NCBI GenBank assembly: GCA_030248295.1
Contig: JASANH010001446.1
Span: 744,001 to 808,000, forward strand
Length of the DNA: 64,000 bases
Source of the DNA: Mesodorylaimus sp. YZB2_4
Taxonomy: Eukaryota; Nematoda; Enoplea; Dorylaimida; Dorylaimidae
Direction of reading: 5' to 3'
Shown here piece by piece: positions 12,863 through 25,500 of the stretch. Within the stretch, counting starts at the first letter, position 1. Every line of letters begins with the position of its first letter. The translations under genes were made by a program, and so were the position numbers. The notes below the pieces were generated by a model, which worked only from the letters and a program-made list of their open reading frames with translations, did not search any database and was not told the origin of the DNA.

Positions 12863-14251
12863 GCACAGACAAGCCCTTCACCCTCGAGTGCGCATAAGCG
12901 TTTGGGGATGTGGTAAAACAGGAACAGGAACAAGCTTTTGATTGGCCAGTCTAAATCAGATTATGAGCATAAGAATGGGAAATATCATGCAAACCAAGCT
13001 AAAAGGCATTTCTTATTTTTCCTCCATTGTTATTTGTTTTGTGCCATTTTGAACGTTAGGGCCTGCGAAAGATATTTGTAGTTGTTCATGTCTGTCGTGA
13101 TTGTCAGTCTTTTGAGAGTCGGGTGCAAGGGTAGGTTGCTTTAGATTAGAGAAACTGTTGCTTTTTTAATTTTACATTATATTGTGTTGTCGATAAAATA
13201 GTTTTCCAGCTATTTTAGAACTTAATCTTTTGAGATTAAATGAAAAAGCATAGAACCTACTAATAATAACCGAAGAGGGGTTATTATCTATTGTTCCAGA
13301 AGAGCACAAGAAGTGGAGAGATGAGGCAGGTCTCTACACTGCTATACAGTCTTGGAGAATCTTTAGGCACCAGCTTTCTGAGTTAACCGATCCCTGGTAA
13401 AGAATGATTCAGGTTGTTTTCAGCTTAAGAGAACACTGAGAAAATCTTTATTGACAGCGTAGATATATTCTGGAAAGCGGGGTTTAAACGAGGGCAATAG
13501 AGGTCGGCTGGAGCGACTTTTGCACATCTGCCCCTGATCGTGAGTTACCTAACCGAGCCAGAGGCATAAAGGATAACCGGAAAGTTAACAGGTCTTCTCC
13601 CTTTATGTGTACGGGGCGCTTTCGGGATAGCCATGTTGGATTTATGAGGTCAAATGTGCATAGTTCATGGTTGTTACACTGGTAGCCCTCACTGGGTCCA
13701 CATGTCTTGGCATTCTCTGATACTAAAAAAAGAAATTACTCATTTCTCTTTTTATAATATCCTCAAAATGCAGGCGCGTTACCTTTTGCTCTTCCCCGCT
13801 CAATCATCGTCAGAATTCAGATCTGGAGTCGGAACGACTGACGCCACGGCTTGTTTTGTTCTATCCGGAAGGCACTAGTATTGAAGTGTTGGGATATATT
13901 CGAGGGCGTGAGAATCGATTTGAAGAACCTTCCAAACCAAAGGAGCCCCAACCAAAAGAGAATGTACAGTACAGCAAAAGAGCGATGCCTCACTTAGGGC
14001 TTCCATCAGTTTTAGAACTGCATGGTTTGCATGGGTGTTTTTACGAATATCTTGTTTGAAGAATGAACTCGAACAGTATTTGGGGTTACTAAATATATAT
14101 TGCCTCTTTATACACTACGCTGTTATGACTCAAGATGAGTCATTATATATCACTCGCATAATCACTTTCTGATCCGAATTGGATCAGATCTCTTTTTTCC
14201 GATTTGGTCATGTGACACTTCCTTGCACAAATCAAATCATACAATAGGTCT
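12863..14251. other. Intergenic between NCX and SK (convergent genes)
   Basis: The 3' ends of NCX (+) and SK (-) face each other here. The only long open frame is the possible exon at 13773-14059, listed separately. No other signal was recognised. Confidence 0.5.
13773..14059 (+). CDS. Possible terminal exon, unrecognised
   Basis: An open frame of about 95 codons follows an AATGCAG acceptor-like site and ends in TGA. It reads LTPRLVLFYPEGTSIEVLGY, then a Lys/Pro/Glu-rich stretch (EEPSKPKEPQPKEN). Residue use looks protein-like, but no family is recognised and no partner exon was found upstream, so it could be chance. It might be an alternative 3' exon of the exchanger gene, or a separate small gene. 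Confidence 0.25.
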
Positions 14252-17200
14252 CTACTCCGCATAATCCAACGAATGTATAACACTGCTACGCGATTTTTGT
14301 TCGTCAACATCGATTGAGGCAAGTTTAGCCCTTAGTCGCTCATCGATGGCTGCCGCCCTTGCATTCGACTGTTGCGTCAAGGATGCCATTGCCGTCAGCT
14401 CTTGCAAGCGTTCGCTGAGCAGTGCCAGTTGTGAGGCTAACGTGCACTGGCTCCGTTGAAGAGTCCATACAGTTTCAGACATCTCTTTCTGTGCGATCGA
14501 TAGTTCAATAAATGAATTACTCGTCTCAGCTAATCTTCGTTGTTCCCACTTGATCCTTCGAAATCTAAATATCAGGATGAACAATAGTTCAGGATCTCCA
14601 TCTTCTCGCTCTGTTTCCAACTTCGACCACGAGGGATGCCCATGACAAACTGCTGGCTTGAAATTACTATGCATTCTTTGTATTTGAATCATACGCTCTT
14701 ATCCCGCCATGCTTTTGACTGATCCTTCCTACCCCATTAAATCAAATACCAATTGGACACTTACTCGGCTATGGCTGCCAAGAAATGTCTTTGATGTTGT
14801 CGTAACTTGCCTTCTTCGGCGCCTCCCTTTTTCTTATACCAATGGATTTGCCATATGTTTTGTAGGACTCTTGCTGCTGCGTGCTTGCGCTAAAATGGAG
14901 ACCATCGGGTACAAAATTGATTCTATAAGCTTTCAATCTTTCTCTAAATTGCACTTTGCTAGTTCTACCTCCAAGGCAATAGCTGTTATGAAAATTGATT
15001 TCTTTTTTCTGCGCTTTGCACTCACGGTCATGCTAGTCCAACAATACATAGTTTCCGCCCACCACATATCCCGACCCCGTTTTCATAACGGTTTTATTCG
15101 ATAACTTGGCTAGCTTCAGCAAGGGCGAGTATGAGAAAACATTGGCGTGACCCATGTTCGACGAGCACCCACTAGGAATATATTCATGAAAGGGGTCAAA
15201 CATAAGTGGAAGCCTACCTCTTTGGCCAACTTTGAGTCGGAAACGAAGTTGTGCACGTGGATTTCGCCGCGACTCAGTTGCATTTGTCGGCTGATCACTG
15301 CGATGAGAACTGACGAAACCACCTTTCCCTATTCGAAGAAAAGTTCTCGACATGGAGATATTCTGAGTCATCAAGATAACGTGCCAGTTAATTAGTCGCA
15401 TGTCCTCTTATGGCTACGTGTTCTATGCTTACCACAATCCCAGTGAATATAGCCAAAGCTCGTGCACAGTACGACACGGGGACCACGTCACCGTACCCGA
15501 TCGATATATAAGTAACCACGACAAACCATAAGGCGTTTAGGTAAAACCTGTTCGGTAATTTCAAATCGCTATACCTGAAATTGAATGCTCGTTTCTCAAA
15601 TAGAAAAAAACTTGAGACAAAATCAATGAGGAATAGTTTGAGGCGTGACCGAGGCTCGCACCTGTCGCATTGAGTCAATATCCACGCCATGAGCACACAA
15701 AAGCACAGACTGAATACGGTCATGACGAATAATGGATTCTCATCGATCAATGTGCGAAAGACGAATTGAAAATTCATGGTGATGTAATTCAATGATGCTA
15801 TGCTCCGAGTGGCTGCGTCTTGAAATTGTCGGCTGTGCAGCACGATAAATCGACATACCAAATAAAAACGTAAGAACATAGGGATGGACATGATCGCGTC
15901 CAGACGCACCTTAAATTTGTGCATAGCTTACGGTATGCAGATAAGTGAGAAAACAATCAATGTACTTTAAAACAAATAGCGTGTCTCGGGTCTTTTAGAA
16001 CGACCCAGTCAAGTTCAAAGCCCCCTGAAAGAAAGATTCCACCTGCACTGCAATCATTTATTTAATTGAGAGAACAAAGTCTTACCCGGCAATGGACAGA
16101 TTGAACAGACACACAGTTCCATTGAGCATTGCAAGACGCGGTCCCACGTCAAACCAACACGCCAATCGTAAGTGCCGCTATCGATTGCTGCGATCTGAGT
16201 TTAAACAGCGCTATTGGAAAATCGGAGAATGCGTATGACGGAATACATACCCTCAGCTCGGTGTAGTGATAATAAAGAATCAGGTAGAGAAGTACAGCTG
16301 TCGAAATCACGGCTAGGCATTGTAGTAGTACTGAACCAAAGTTATCCTAGAAAGAGTATGTTAGATTAAGCGAAATTCGGGAGTACTTTCGCTGTCATGG
16401 TGATGATTGGACGAATGGAAACACTAAGCGAAATAGCGTAGTTAAGAAAGAGTCAGAAGGCTCCCTCTCTGATAACGAGATTTACAGTAGTACGGTGTTT
16501 AGTACGGCAGTGTGTACCTATAGCATGTGGCATCACAGAAGGATCAATTGGTGGCAGTGTGCCGAGCCCAGAAAGGCCACATCAGTCCACTTGTCACAAT
16601 TATGTCGATATCTGCCAGCCTCAGTAGAAGCACCAGAGCAAGGCCTAATCTAACATCTTCATAGGCCTTGCTAAATTCATATTTACTGTGCTGCCTTACC
16701 TAAGCCCTGACATCAAAACTCACTTCTTCAATGTGATTTCCGTGCCTCAATTCTGATTCCACTACAGTCAATAAGATTCCGATCACGGCAAAAACCAAAC
16801 TCCAATCGCCTGCTCGAACACGTCTGGTCATGAGACGTCGTTTCTCTTTCAATGACTGATGCGGATGCCACTGTTGCTGCTCTTTCTTCTTCCTAAGCAC
16901 CATCCCTAAGGATAATCCGTGATGATGTTGTGGTCTTTGCTCTCTCTCCGGCTCGCTCGATTCACCGATCGCAACTACCGCATGCACTTTATTGTCAGTC
17001 TCCTTAGCGGCTTCTGTTGACGAAAAACTAGTCTCTAGCGGATGTTCGGCCAAGGAACCTCTGTGATTTGGCCCCGTTTCATCATGCGACATGGACCGAC
17101 CACTAGCCGATGCTGCTCGACGATCATTCCTTGCTGATCCAAAAGCGATCAATCGAGACACGGGCATAGAATAGCCCGCTTCACGCATAAAATTCGTACT

Positions 17201-17437
17201 GACACCAAATAAGGGATTAAGCTTTTCAAAATAACCTGCATTTCCACCGGCACCCGTACCACTTCCGGCTGGCGTCACATGGGGCGAAATCGAATGCTAA
17301 AATTAAACAAAACCATATATGGCATGTTTATGAAAACTAAAGCTTTTTATTAGACTTCTCAAATTCCGTCCACTCAGCAAACCTACTTGACGAGGTGCAG
17401 GCAAAGACTCTTGTCGTGGAAGTATTCTCTTCGCCAT
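14252..17437 (-). CDS. Small-conductance Ca2+-activated K+ channel (SK/KCNN family)
   Basis: A plasma-membrane K+ channel opened by Ca2+-calmodulin. Exons placed (minus strand, 5' to 3'): 17387-17437, 16724-17296, 16251-16346, 16086-16194, 15966-16024, 15662-15909, 15433-15574, 15218-15328, then the last exon 14252-14564. Features in order: His/Gln-rich N-terminus, S1, S2, a segment with YDWRVGLTWDRV, S3, S4 (AIMSIPMFLRFYLV), S5, pore YISIGYGDVVP, S6, and IHVHNFVSDSKLAKE at the start of the calmodulin-binding domain. The C-terminal coiled coil begins RRIKWEQRRLAETSNSF. The 87-bp intron 15575-15661 is a multiple of three and has no stop; removing it restores CDRYSD, the family pattern. Exons between 14565 and 15217 are unresolved: WWAETMYCWTSMT near 15000-15045 and KVQFRERLKAYRI near 14920-14960 look right but do not join in phase. 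Confidence 0.88.
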
Positions 17438-19597
17438 TCTGTTCTTTTCAGAAAATACGGCAATTGGCTTTTTCTGATAAGTAGTCCTCGCGGACGGATG
17501 GTTGCACAATCAACCCAAATTGCGTCCAATAAGGCAGCGTTGTCTTCGTTCACCTATTACTACAAATGGTTGTTCTTTGTGGCACTTTAGTGCTTTGAGT
17601 GGGCGAGTATATAAAATACGATCCAGACGACTAAGGGATTATTATGCAGCCATCGAAAAAAAACCAATGTGAAGAAAGCCATTTGTTGTTAGTGGGATAA
17701 CAGCTAATGTACACTGCAGGAAGATATAAGTGCGCGCTCCCATACCCAACCCTTAACTACACAATTACATATAATCAATGTGTTGCAGCTCATGAAGCCT
17801 GCTTGGCTAAATGAGACGAAAGAGAGCACCCGTCTGATTTTCTCCCTTTCCTCCTTCCTTCAAGCATTCCAGGCCACGACTTTTTCGTTTTCTCTTCATC
17901 GAAATAGGTGATCCGTTTTCGATCAAGCTTTCCTCAGAGGCGGTTTCTCGGCACTGGTCGATTTCTAGGAGACAGTTTTTTCAAATCTAAACGGCTAGCA
18001 TATAAATGTGGACACGTCATTCAATGTCCGCTCACACTCCGAGTGAAGGTTTGAACAGCACTCGCCACCCACCATTGCCCGAAGGCGCCAAGGCAATGGC
18101 AAGTTAGCGATTTCTCTCTCATGCTCTAAGTGGAAGAGCGGGGGAAGAGATGGATAATCGAGAAAAGTTTTTTCAAAAAGAGGGACTAAAATATGGCTGC
18201 GGGGTCAATAGAAAATAAGCGATAGATGAGAGTGTGGCCCAGTCCTCGAGCCAAGTACAAGACGGCAGGGCAGGGTGGGAGATGCCATGCTAGCCTAATC
18301 GTTGAATCCGTCTCGCTTTGGCCTTCGAATTACGCATCCGCCTGGGAGATGGTTTCCGTTGTAGCTTCCAGGCAGCTAACCTAGCTGGGCTGTGCCTCCT
18401 GCTCATCGATCACCCCACTCTACTGGCCGGCCTTCGGCCAATTTCTACGTTAAAATGCAGGGAATTAATTGGAGGGACTTCGTAAATATTCCAAACGAGG
18501 CTTTGTCCCAGTCGTTGGCCCGCCCTCTCCACTCTGCCTAATGATAATATAACGATCGAGAACAACTTCGCTATCAAACAAAGACCACCCAAGTCGATTG
18601 CTAGCGACGAAGTACGTATGAATGAAAAGCTGTTCTTGCGGATCCATGCACTTCCGCGCAAATACACGGAAAACCCATCACTAGCAGGCCATAATAATAT
18701 TTTGTATCCAAAGAGAAAGGAACATTTTGGATGTTTGGATGAGTCACAGCACACGATAGACAAGTCGATGTCAACGGAAGACAGATTCATCTTGAAGAGC
18801 GGGGGATGAATCTGCCGTTGGCCTTTTATCGACATGGTAAATCATGACATGTAGGGCAGCAATGGCCCGCCAGTTTTTATTTCTCAGGCTACATAGATGG
18901 CTTGCTTCATGGCGTGCGAAGACGCACGCGTCCAGCAGGTGGTCTGCCTAACCTTTGAGGCTCGGAGAAAGCTCACTAGATCGGCAGTCCAGTCCATAGG
19001 CTAGTACAAGTTTCCGGTCCACCTTTGCAGACAATAGACAGGAGGAGGTTTAATAAACATGCGTGCGAGTCTCACCCTATATAGCCCGCTCAACATTGCA
19101 ATAATCCACTGTCAGTCACGCGCTCGAATGCCCGAGGTACTATGTTTTAATCAAGTCCCACGATGGGTTCATTTAAGCGTGCAAAGACTAGAAATTCCGA
19201 AGACCCGTGGCCCTCCTGGGAGGTATTGAATATGATATTGGCTTGAAAAAACATGGATCTTTAATTAATCTCACAAATCTGTCTTCTGTGACTGTGTCAT
19301 AATGTAAAAATGCATGGCAGATGCCTGAAAAGCATATATATTTTAACGTTACAAAATCCCTGGACGTATCAGGTCTTTTACTTTCATAATTGTGACTGAA
19401 CAAATTTACTTTGATCTAGCCGAATTCAGTGCCTATTCACATGGCGAATCTTCCTAGTGACATCAACTCCAACACGTCACAGCTCAAAGACAGCCTAGGC
19501 ATGCAATTTCCCAAATTACAGACCGTATACATCCGACCTACATTTCACCTCATTTTCTGTAGTACTGCCACAATGCGCATCTAAACCGGTCTTCGCA
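17438..19597. other. Intergenic, divergent promoters
   Basis: This lies between the SK start (-) and the multi-pass membrane gene (+). A TATAAA-like stretch on the + strand at about 18001-18006 is the only promoter-like motif noted. Short open frames such as 18410-18835 (-) lack motifs and were not accepted. Confidence 0.5.
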
Positions 19598-20373
19598 ATG
19601 CTCGCCCTCGTCGCCAACTTGGCCGTCGTCGCTATAAAACTGCGCATCCTTTTCCGAAATCATCTTCACCATTCCAGCAAAGATATGTCTTCAGACGAGT
19701 CCAAATTCAAGACAAAACTTTTTCAATGTTTCGATTACAGTTGGCGATTTCTGTCAGCTACCACTTTGTGCTGGCTTTTCCAACATGCTTGGTTCAATAG
19801 TACCTTCTTTTTCGCCGCGGCTTATTATGTTGATCATTTGCAAGATTTTGCTCAAACTAAAATGATTTATAAGCACAAATATTTGCTGCCGCCAAGAAAT
19901 GATATGATGTTCCAGTTGCTGGCTATCTGGATTTGGTTCATCTATCTAAGGTAGGCGCTCAAATTTCAAAAGACGCCATATCACGACTGCCGATCAGCCT
20001 CCTAAAGCCTTTCATAGTCCAGGCGATCTTCCTGCATTGTAAATTCCAAATATGGATTGACCAAGAGACGATATAAGTACGATGCACAGAATTTCAAAAC
20101 CTTTTACTTTTTAGATCCTTTGTCAAACCAATCAGTAAAAGAGATTTCCTATTTCGAGGTGTGGGCTTGTTCAATGTGCTCATGTTCGCTTTGATCTTTC
20201 CTGTAGTGGCACTAGAAGAGAAACACATATTCGTTACTGTGCACAGTGCCATTTACACACTATGTTGGTCAACCATCAGTGGACTGATTTTATTGAAAAA
20301 GTGTCAACAGACTCCGTTTAACAAAGGAATTGATGATTCGGAAAGGAGACAGAAGAAGCCAAAGGAGGATTGA
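19598..20373 (+). CDS. Unrecognised multi-pass membrane protein
   Basis: Two exons, 19598-19950 and 20115-20373, join in frame (AG|A) and encode about 203 residues. Hydrophobic segments appear near the N-terminus (MLALVANLAVVAI), around residues 50-75 (the FLSATTLCWLFQ region), at LLAIWIWFIYL before the junction, and in the second exon (LFNVLMFALIFPVVAL and IYTLCWSTISGLILL). The tail is charged and Lys-rich, ending PKED. I do not recognise the family; size and topology suggest four or five spans. In the same frame the reading extends upstream of the ATG to a TTTCTGTAG acceptor-like site near 19562, so another 5' exon is possible. AATAAA at 20462-20467 is a plausible poly(A) signal. Confidence 0.7.
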
Positions 20374-21348
20374 TCTTCAAAAGAGAAGGACAATGGGACT
20401 GACCCCTGACGGCAGGATGTTCGACGAAATCCTTATGTATTTTAAAAACATGAGTTTTTAGAATAAAACAGACTAGTTGCATGAGAGCACCTAAGAGTCA
20501 GATGTCATCATGTCCAGACTACTGCTTTACGAGAGTCTTCAGAGCCTGTTGGAATGCTCTGCATCAGAGTCCCCTGCAGTAAAATTTGTACTGGTAAGAT
20601 TTCATTACTGTTCATAGCTCTCCTTGAATCCTGACATGCACTACCAGCAGGTCTGGAGCACCTAGAACCCACCAGAAACACTAGATATTTATTTTTCAAG
20701 ATCGACCTTAAATTGTAACGGTTTTCATCCTACCTTCTCATGTCATGTCATGTCATGTCATACTTTATCCATAGCCAAGCACCATAAGGCGCACTCGAGG
20801 GCTAAGGAACACATAATTGACAATCATTTTGTTCTTCTTTGTTCAGTTCAACCAATCGCTTCCCCTGTTGCAGTTGGTTAAAGTGCAGGTCCTCTTCGAA
20901 AACGCTATTAAATGTTTGTATCTTGGCCAGCTGCAGCATGTTTTAGCAGGCTGTTCGTACAGTAAAGTCGATCACGATAACCCATCGTTGATCGTATTAC
21001 CCCATTGACATCGAAAGCTCCTCTGACAGTGAGAGCCCGTCGCGGCCTGTGCCTGCCCCGTCAAGTTAAATTTCGATAAAAACGAAATTTAGGTACTCGA
21101 AGACACCATCACTGTGGTGTGTGAAAACTTTCTTGAACGGACTCCTTGCTGTTGCTGTCATCGTCCTATTGTCTGTTCAGTTACAGAAAAACTCGGTCAT
21201 AACAGTCACGCAGTCACAGTCTCGGTCAGTAACGGTTGACACAGTCGTGCCATCGAATAACACTCTTTGGAATGCTCATCACAAGACACATCAGACCTAG
21301 GCATGATATGCGCAATGTCAAATAGCAAACCTTGCTAAATAAAAATCC
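20374..21348. other. Intergenic, convergent 3' ends
   Basis: This lies between the multi-pass gene (+) and the SH2 gene (-). It contains a poly(A)-like AATAAA near 20462 and the short TGTCA repeat listed separately. No gene was recognised. Confidence 0.5.
20741..20760. repeat. (TGTCA)4 microsatellite
   Basis: Four perfect tandem copies of the pentamer TGTCA. It is too short to have any inferred role beyond ordinary replication slippage. Confidence 0.9.
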
Positions 21349-21720
21349 TTACAACCATAAATCAAAAGCCTTTCGAGATTTCGTCAAGGGATGCTTCAGC
21401 TCGAAGAACACAACCTTCGAGCCACAGGCATCAACTGCCTTTAATCTTCGTCCAGGACAAGTACAGTAATCCATCAGATCCTTCAAATTGTCAAAATATC
21501 TTCTATTCATTCCTGGGGCGGCCATAAAGACTCGATTATCTTCTTGCACAATATTAATATGAGCGATCTCAGTTTGGCCCCTTATGTTCAATGTGCACAC
21601 CATATTAGGCTCCCTTGGTTCACTCAGGAGATATGTGCCAGGTGCTGCTGTCTGTAGCAACATGGATGCCTGGCGTAAATCAGTGGCGGCATAGAAAAAT
21701 GGAAAATCGTTTAACTCCAT
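21349..21720 (-). CDS. Small single-SH2-domain protein, FLVR arginine absent
   Basis: One exon of 123 codons from ATG 21720 to TAA. Nearly the whole product is an SH2 fold: an aromatic strand (FPFFYAATDLRQASMLLQ), the betaB strand PGTYLLSEP where families have GTFLVRES, a beta-strand VCTLNIRG, then IAHINI, and the helix-B region YFDNLKDLMDYC. SH2 domains normally bind phosphotyrosine through the FLVR Arg; here that position is Ser. The frame stays open upstream to 21765 but has no further ATG there, so a spliced 5' exon is possible. It could be an adaptor, a decoy, or a leftover of a larger SH2-kinase gene. Confidence 0.7.
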   Translation of the reverse strand: MELNDFPFFYAATDLRQASMLLQTAAPGTYLLSEPREPNMVCTLNIRGQTEIAHINIVQEDNRVFMAAPGMNRRYFDNLKDLMDYCTCPGRRLKAVDACGSKVVFFELKHPLTKSRKAFDLWL

Positions 21721-22523
21721 TGAATTCGTCTCGTTGATGATCACGTTCGCAAAGAAATACACCACATCACTCTCGCATCGCCGGCTTTATCATGCGCACC
21801 CGAACGATAAAAAGCGATTATCGTATCTGAATGACATTTTCTGAGTACGCACTGTTTATTTGCGTCATTCCCTAGCTCCATTCGTCTAACGCTATCTGTT
21901 TACAAACACTTGAGTTCGAAGTTGCTTTGCCCCACACAAGTGGCGTTTTCGCTCGAGTGCAAAACTGTGTTTGCTTATTGACGGGCTCGCTGTATTCGAA
22001 TAACACATCTTCGTACGAATGCAGGGACTTCTCCGTTTGTGGTTATCTGGTTCATGTTCACTAAGTCAACGAACACTTTCACTTCGACTACATCACTTTA
22101 TAAGCGCCTCTATACCAACGCCGTTCATCCAGTACACCAGCTCTTCCCAACAACGTTCACCCGATTCAGAGGCACTATACTACTACCATGGACAATACTG
22201 AAATGGGCAGTCATACGAGAGTGCAGACAAAAGGTTTAGGGTAATCTAGACTCAAAAAAAAAATAAATGCGCTCACTGGCAGTTAGCACAGCACCGGAAT
22301 AAGTATGACCATAGAATCATGGTGCTAATCTAAAATCTTTCTGAACGACATAAAAATATGAACATCGAAAAATTTCTAGTACAAGACGCAACTACATTCT
22401 ATTCATCCTACGCTCTAAACAGGCCTAAGATCAACGTGTACCTAAATCCTTTATGTGTACTGCAAATTAGATGCTTGCGCGTTGTACGCCACAGGAAGTT
22501 TTGAATAGGCCTTTCTACTGGCT
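21721..22523. other. Intergenic between SH2 gene and perlecan 3' end
   Basis: Both neighbours are on the minus strand. A poly(A)-like AATAAA on the + strand near 22262 and short frames are present. No coding exon, and in particular no laminin-G domain, was found on the minus strand here. Confidence 0.5.
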
Positions 22524-25500
22524 TCACAAAGAGTAATAACGGCGAATCACATTGCCCGACAACTTTTCGCCAATTTTCAAAACCGTCTCGACCGATATTG
22601 GCCCGATTTTGGTGGCGGCATTGCATCGATAGCGTCCAACATCGTTTAAGTGCAGCTTACGCAGTTTCAGTTGATGGCCAGTGATCTGAATGGGAGCAGA
22701 ACGGGGATCGGAACTGAGTATAGTGTGTACAGGACTGCATTGCTTACGTAAGCAGTACGGGGTAATGGACGTCCAATGCGTTCCCAACGTATTTGGGCTC
22801 TTGGATCAGCATCAACCGAGCAGCGCAGAGTTACGTCCTTTCCAGGAAGAGCGAATTCCGGCATCACTTCCATGGTCAACTCCATATATGGTTCTGAAAC
22901 TGGTCTTTACTTATCTACTGCTTTCATGGCTGATCTTACACTCCTCTGGTCTCACTTTTCGTCGATTGCGTTTCGAGTGCCTTCGTGGTGGTTGCTACAG
23001 TCGGAATCGTAGTGCCCGCAGTACTGTTAAAGAGTACTGGAGGACGCAAAATGGCAGCCAGCTTGTCCACGCCGTTCGACACCGCTTGCACAAAACCATG
23101 GGCGTGTAGTCCATTCAGAGTGGAGACACATTCGTAAGTGCCTGCGTATTCTGAATCGAAGTTTGGAATTCTGAAAACAGAATATAGCAGTATTCCGCTT
23201 TAATAAGATGAGCTCCGATTATAACTTACCTCAAAACTCGTTCATCCGCGCGTACTCCCACTGGCAGTTGCGTTTCGCTGACGCGCTTCCACTCGTAAGT
23301 TGTGCCGGACAGATGCAGGACCGGGCAGTGCAGTTCCAGGACTCCATTTAATTCCACATGGGTTTGCTTGGCGCCTGTAATAACCAGTTATGTCTTTAGG
23401 TACAGTTTTAGGCGATAGACGCAAGCTTACTTCTTTCAGTGTTCGATACGACGACAGCAGCGTGGTAGGAACCATCCCTCTGACCATCCAAATATCGCAC
23501 GCAGCTGTAAATGCCTGCGTCGGTCATGGAAGTATTGGTAATTCGCAATACACCGTCAGCAACCTGTCCTTTGTCGATTGGACGGAAACTGCCCTGATGA
23601 ACAGCGAACCATTGCAATTCCGAGCGTACATCAATCGGAGTCACTGAAATAGAATGCAACCTGAAGTCTGTCAAGATCATTTAAGCCGCATGTGCATACT
23701 CACCTGGTGCAGAGCATTTTAATTCTACCGCGTCTCCCAGTGTCACGTATTTGACAGGCCCATTCTCCACAGTCACAACTGTAACAAGATCGTGTTCATC
23801 AGTAACCGTTATTTTCACTTCTTCCGAACTGACAGCTCGATCGCTATCAGCATCCCATGCCTGGCATTCATACACTCCAGCGTCGTCGTCCTGCACGTCT
23901 GGTACAATCAACAGGCCATCATACGGTTGCTGGTTATGCGCTGGTAACCAAGCTCCAACTGGTGATTTTCTCGCCCAACGCAACGAGTACTTGGACTCCA
24001 AGTCCAATAGCAGACAACGAAGTTCCAGTCGACTTCCTTCTTCCACCACTCTCTCGCTTCCATCCAAAACGACCACTTGCCTTTTTCCGCGAGGTACAAC
24101 TGAAAGCGTGTGATTAGCATGCTGACTTATAATCGATGAGGCCCTCCCTTACCTACGACCCTGACCGTATCCTCAGCTAATCCGAAATCGCTTGATGCAT
24201 TGCATTTGTATACTCCTTCGTTGGCACGACTGACTGAGTCTGAAATTAGACCTTACTGCTTATAAGCAACCAAACTGACGCCTTACTCGTACCATGGATT
24301 ATAAACCGGTCGTAAATCTCCACCGGCTTGTATCCCTTGGGTACGTCTCCGCGGCTAGGACCTGCGTCCACGCTCCAAACTACTTTTGGTTCTGGATCCC
24401 CGACACCCACGCACTCCAGTTTGAATGGCGTGTTTTCTTCCACATTGACGACTTGACCAGCCTCTTTACCGTCGTACAGAATCTTGGCCGTTACTTCCGC
24501 TGAAAAAAATTAGCTCCGCGGTAGTCCATGACGTGGTCATGAAGACAGAAAATACCATACATCGAACTTCCACTGTCACCGAATCCGAGTCTTCGCCAAC
24601 CACATTAGTAGCGGTACAAACGTACTTTCCTCCATTTGCATACCTTGCACTGGATACTGTCAGATGACCTTCACTGTCGGCCTAAACACCGAAACAGTGC
24701 TTGGCAATGGAGTCGCTTTCACTCATGCAGTAGACTAGGCCCGGCTTACCTTCAAGTTGGAATCGAAATCGCCTCCACCCTCACGAGTCCAGACCAATTT
24801 CGGTTTCGGATATCCTTTTGCGCTGCATTGGAAGTAGAAGTTCGATCCCGTTTTACCCGACCATGCTTTCAGAGGGGTGATCTCGACTTTGGGTGCCATT
24901 TGCGCTAAAACTGTTTACCATAAAACATCCTTGTTCAACTGTTTTTCCTTCGAGCCTACCCTTTTCAATATACAACGTGCCGGATGCCGAATTTGAGCCA
25001 TAAGCATTGGTAGCTGTGCAGAAATACTGTCCGTCATTGCTTGATAGTTTCGCCCCGTCAATAATCAGCCGTCCGTCCTCCTGTCGAGCATTTCCTGTCA
25101 GAACCCCGTTGGCTGAACCATATCCCCATGTCAGCGTAGGGGCAGGTTTTCCTTCCGCCTTGCATCTGAACTCGACTTGATCTCCTTCGACCACGGTTTG
25201 AATCTTAGGTGTCACTTCCGGCACCGGTGGAGGGTGCCCGGTATCGGCTAAAGCATCACACTACCATCTTCAACATGCATTACTCAAAGAAGCCCTCATG
25301 CTTACATTTCACAGTTAGCGTTGCAGTTCCGACTGCTCTGCTATGCATTCCGTAGGCCGTGCACTCGTACGTGCCAGCATGTTGCGCCTTGACATTTATG
25401 ATGTGCATATTGCCCTTGCCAGAGTCCTTGGCTTCGGCATCCAAGTCTCGACCTCCTTGCCGAGTCCATACGATGCGAGGGGATGGATCACGGTTATCGA

